Below are positions 61,704 to 64,000 of a stretch of DNA of 64,000 nucleotides, piece after piece (within the stretch, counting starts at the first letter, position 1; every line of letters starts with the position of its first letter). The notes under the pieces are model-generated. The model saw only the letters and a list, made by a program, of their open reading frames with translations. It was not told where the DNA came from and did not search any database. Both the position numbers and the translations under genes were made by a program. The stretch comes from Arachis hypogaea (lineage: Eukaryota > Streptophyta > Magnoliopsida > Fabales > Fabaceae), in NCBI RefSeq assembly GCF_003086295.3, contig NC_092038.1:132979132-133043131 (forward strand). The letters are read 5' to 3'.

Positions 61704-63602
61704 TTATTTCTGCAGAGGAGTAGACGGATCCCCACCACCAGAGTCAGGAGGAGCGCTACCAGGATCAGGAAGAGAGGCAACCACGGGAGATGAAGAGGAA
61801 GTCGGAGGAACAACAGAAGAACTCGAAGCGTCCTTGGAACGAGGAGGGGACTTAATAATCCTCTGCCCCCGAGTCTTCAATTCTGACTCGGAAACGATTA
61901 CGGGGGCAGGAGGATCCACAATAGCACCATCAATGACGACCTTGTCTGGATCTAAAGGAGAAAGATCCAAGTCAGGAGCAATAACTCCGACCTGCTCCTT
62001 GAAAATCCTCCAAGCCTCCTCGGCACCATTAGCGACAGAATCCTCCAACTCGGCATACGCATTTCGAGAGTTCAGCAAATCCTTCTTCACAGACACAAGA
62101 TCTTGAAATAAACTCTGATAACTCTCCTGTGCTGTTTTTCTCAAACTCGCCTCCATGTTGCATTGGGCTCGCAACTTACTCTCCTTCTCCCGAAGGCTAT
62201 CTCTCTCCGCCCTCAGCTTGGCGACCTCCTCCTTCAACTCCCTCTCATGCTCCTGATAAGAAAGAAGCCTCCCCTCCAGCTCCTCAACCTTCGAGGTTAA
62301 CCCCAAAGAGCTGAGAGGAGTCTTCTCGAAAATATCCAAAAGCTTGCCACAAACACCTGCCGCCCTAAAACTCTCCTCAGCCAGAGTGGTGAGGTGGTTT
62401 CGAACAAAAACATCATCCATACTTATATGAGGATAGATGTTCTTTCGGATGAATGCCAGAGCATCTGCCTTAACCCCACCATCAAAAGAAGAGCCAGACT
62501 CTAAAGTCTTGCGCTTCTTCTTCTCTGGCTCAGAAAGAAGTCGGGCAAATGGGAGCAGCCGAGATAAGGCTGAAGAAGAAATCACAATGGGTTGAGAGGG
62601 AGTCCCCACGTTCTGAGGAGGAAGAGGAGGAGGAGGAGGGGAGATGATTGCCCTGGTACCACCAGCCCTGGCCCGGAACTTTGTTTTAGCCTCCTGAACT
62701 CTCTGGTAAGATTCCTGAGCACTCTTCCTTGCCATGTCTGCAAAAGAAACAATTAGCAAAAATTACAAGTCGGCAAACCTCAAGTCGGCAGATACAAGTT
62801 GAAAATAAGAAATGTATATATATATATAAAAAAAACTACCTAGTTGCGACCAAACAAAGGTCGGCGATCCCTGGAGGAATTTCCTAGTATCCAAGTATGG
62901 GGCCCTCCCCCACACTTCTCGGAAAAATTCCACAATGGCCGCCTCCACCTCATCCAGGTCGTCCAGACCGTACTTATCACAAGGGGAGGCCTCCAACCAA
63001 TAGAGGGGAAAGCGAGGGGAAGAATTCTCATCCAAGAAAAAGGGGTGGTGACCCTCTACAGCTTGCACTTTGAAAAAATAATTTTTGAAGTCGTGGAAGG
63101 ATTCGTCAAAAAGGGTGAAAATTCTCCGACCTTGTATGGCTCGGAAAGACACCCATTGCTGCTTGTTATTTAGCCCACTAAAGGGCTTAGTCATGTGGAA
63201 AAGATAGAAGAAAATCCTCAAAGAGGTCGTAAAATCCAAAGCGTGACTAATAAATTGGTAAATTTTCAGAAAACCCCAAGAATTGGGGTGAAGCTGGGTA
63301 GGGGCAACTCGACAGTGGTGCAAAACAGACATCTCAAAATGCGAAAAAGGAAGAAAAACACCCAAACGGGTGATCATACATTCATACATAAAGAAAAAAT
63401 AAGGGGCCGCCTCATCGGCCCTCCCAAAACAAACCCGGTCTTCTGGACCCGGGACTACCAACTCATACTTTGGCTCGTCCTCCTCAGAAGTACAAATCCT
63501 GTGGTGAGTACGAAGATGAGTAATAAACTCAGCATCGACCAAGGGTTCCTCCCCTAGGACCGTGACATCAACCCATTGAGAAAGAACATCTACGGAAGCC
63601 AT
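61704..63602 (-). CDS. antisense extra gene of the Tat element, intact, two exons
   Basis: Exon 1 is 62840..63602 and exon 2 is 61704..62737; the splice is GT-AG (GT at 62839-62838, AG at 62739-62738). The frame joins exactly to 598 aa. Exon 1 has the gypsy-associated domain resembling Pfam Transposase_28 (ITRLGVFLPFSHFEM, then VAPTQLHPNSWGFLKI). Exon 2 has a Pro-rich linker, then a long Glu/Lys/Arg-rich coiled coil (about residues 405-490; LEGRLLSYQEHERELKEE), and ends in a Ser/Pro-rich tail. The ATG at 63602 is the first in frame. Extra genes, some antisense, are known from Tat-lineage elements; their function is unknown. It is notable that this gene is intact while gag-pol beside it is broken. 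Confidence 0.75.
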
Positions 63603-64000
63603 TTCTTTTTTCTTATAAAGGGTGACAAAAACCTACAAAAGAAAAAGAAAAGGAAAATAAAAAACACGGTCTCTAAAGGGAGGAGATACGGAGCCAAAAT
63701 CTACAAACCAACCTATCTACCTACAAAATAAAAGCATGCAAACACAAAGCATGTCATGAAAGAAGAAAAGCTAACCTTTATCCAAAAGTGAAGGTTGGAA
63801 GAAGCAGAAGTCTCCAAACGCAAGAACGCAGCACGAACGAAGAAAGAAGAAATTTGAAAAATTGCAGAAACAAAAAAATGAAAGAGAGGGAAAGTATTTA
63901 TAAACATGCTAAGGGGCATAATGGTAAAAGCGGGACAGTCATTAAATGAGAAATGCACCGTTACCAAGACCTACGCACATCCCTAACGGACACGACGCTT
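63603..64000 (-). promoter_or_regulatory. 5' leader and TATA box of the antisense gene
   Basis: On the minus strand TATAAATA lies at 63902-63895, 293-300 bp upstream of the ATG. Purine/pyrimidine-rich leader sequence lies between them. The part beyond probably belongs to the remaining 3' region of the element, with the 3' LTR outside the window. Confidence 0.5.

Noticed and set aside
61834..62314. plus frames opposite the antisense gene
   Set aside because: The minus frame is longer, spliced in frame and has a coiled coil and a TATA box.
1..64000. CRISPR arrays, operons or other bacterial features
   Set aside because: None seen. The introns and transposons are those of a plant genome; direct repeats here are transposon ends or microsatellites.

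Overview
This is a 64 kb window of plant nuclear DNA. Genes have GT-AG introns, coding islands are separated by AT-rich sequence, and transposons are abundant. The nucleoredoxin, bHLH, PERK and DUF1645 genes and the mix of Tat-type gypsy, Ale-like copia, MULE, SINE and MITE elements fit a dicot. A legume, possibly Arachis (peanut genus), is likely, but the genus is an inference from remembered repeat families and was not tested.

1-14 kb: a small unrecognised two-exon gene on the minus strand lies at the left edge. It is followed by a SINE with a 17 bp target duplication, a MITE and a tandem/fold-back repeat block. Two tandem nucleoredoxin genes (minus strand, 543 and 556 aa) follow. Each is built from three exact 480 bp thioredoxin exons or modules plus a C1-type zinc finger. 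Between them sit a 1.3 kb MULE carrying a broken CYP94-like P450 fragment (9 bp target duplication) and a fold-back element. The MULE starts about 70 bp upstream of the TATA box of the left nucleoredoxin.

14-33 kb is a transposon region. A decayed Ty3/gypsy pol fragment is split by a 2.5 kb solo LTR (5 bp duplication). A MITE follows, then a reversed SINE whose target duplication was hit by a nearly complete but broken Ty1/copia element with unusual TA...TA LTR ends. An HMGB pseudogene and a third SINE complete the region.

34-46 kb is the gene-rich part. It holds a small single-pass membrane protein (159 aa), a bHLH90-like transcription factor (8 exons, 481 aa), a PERK receptor-like kinase (8 exons, 698 aa, minus strand) and a DUF1645 protein (257 aa).

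46-48.6 kb is a second TIR element, MULE-like, with a GRF zinc-finger gene on one strand and an N-terminal MULE-type fragment on the other. 48.6-55 kb is AT-rich with no gene found.

55-64 kb is a Tat-lineage gypsy element cut by the window edge. Its gag-pol carries several stops and frameshifts. Behind it lies an intact spliced antisense gene (598 aa) with its own TATA box. This is the most striking feature, because the element's own replication genes are broken while the antisense gene is open.
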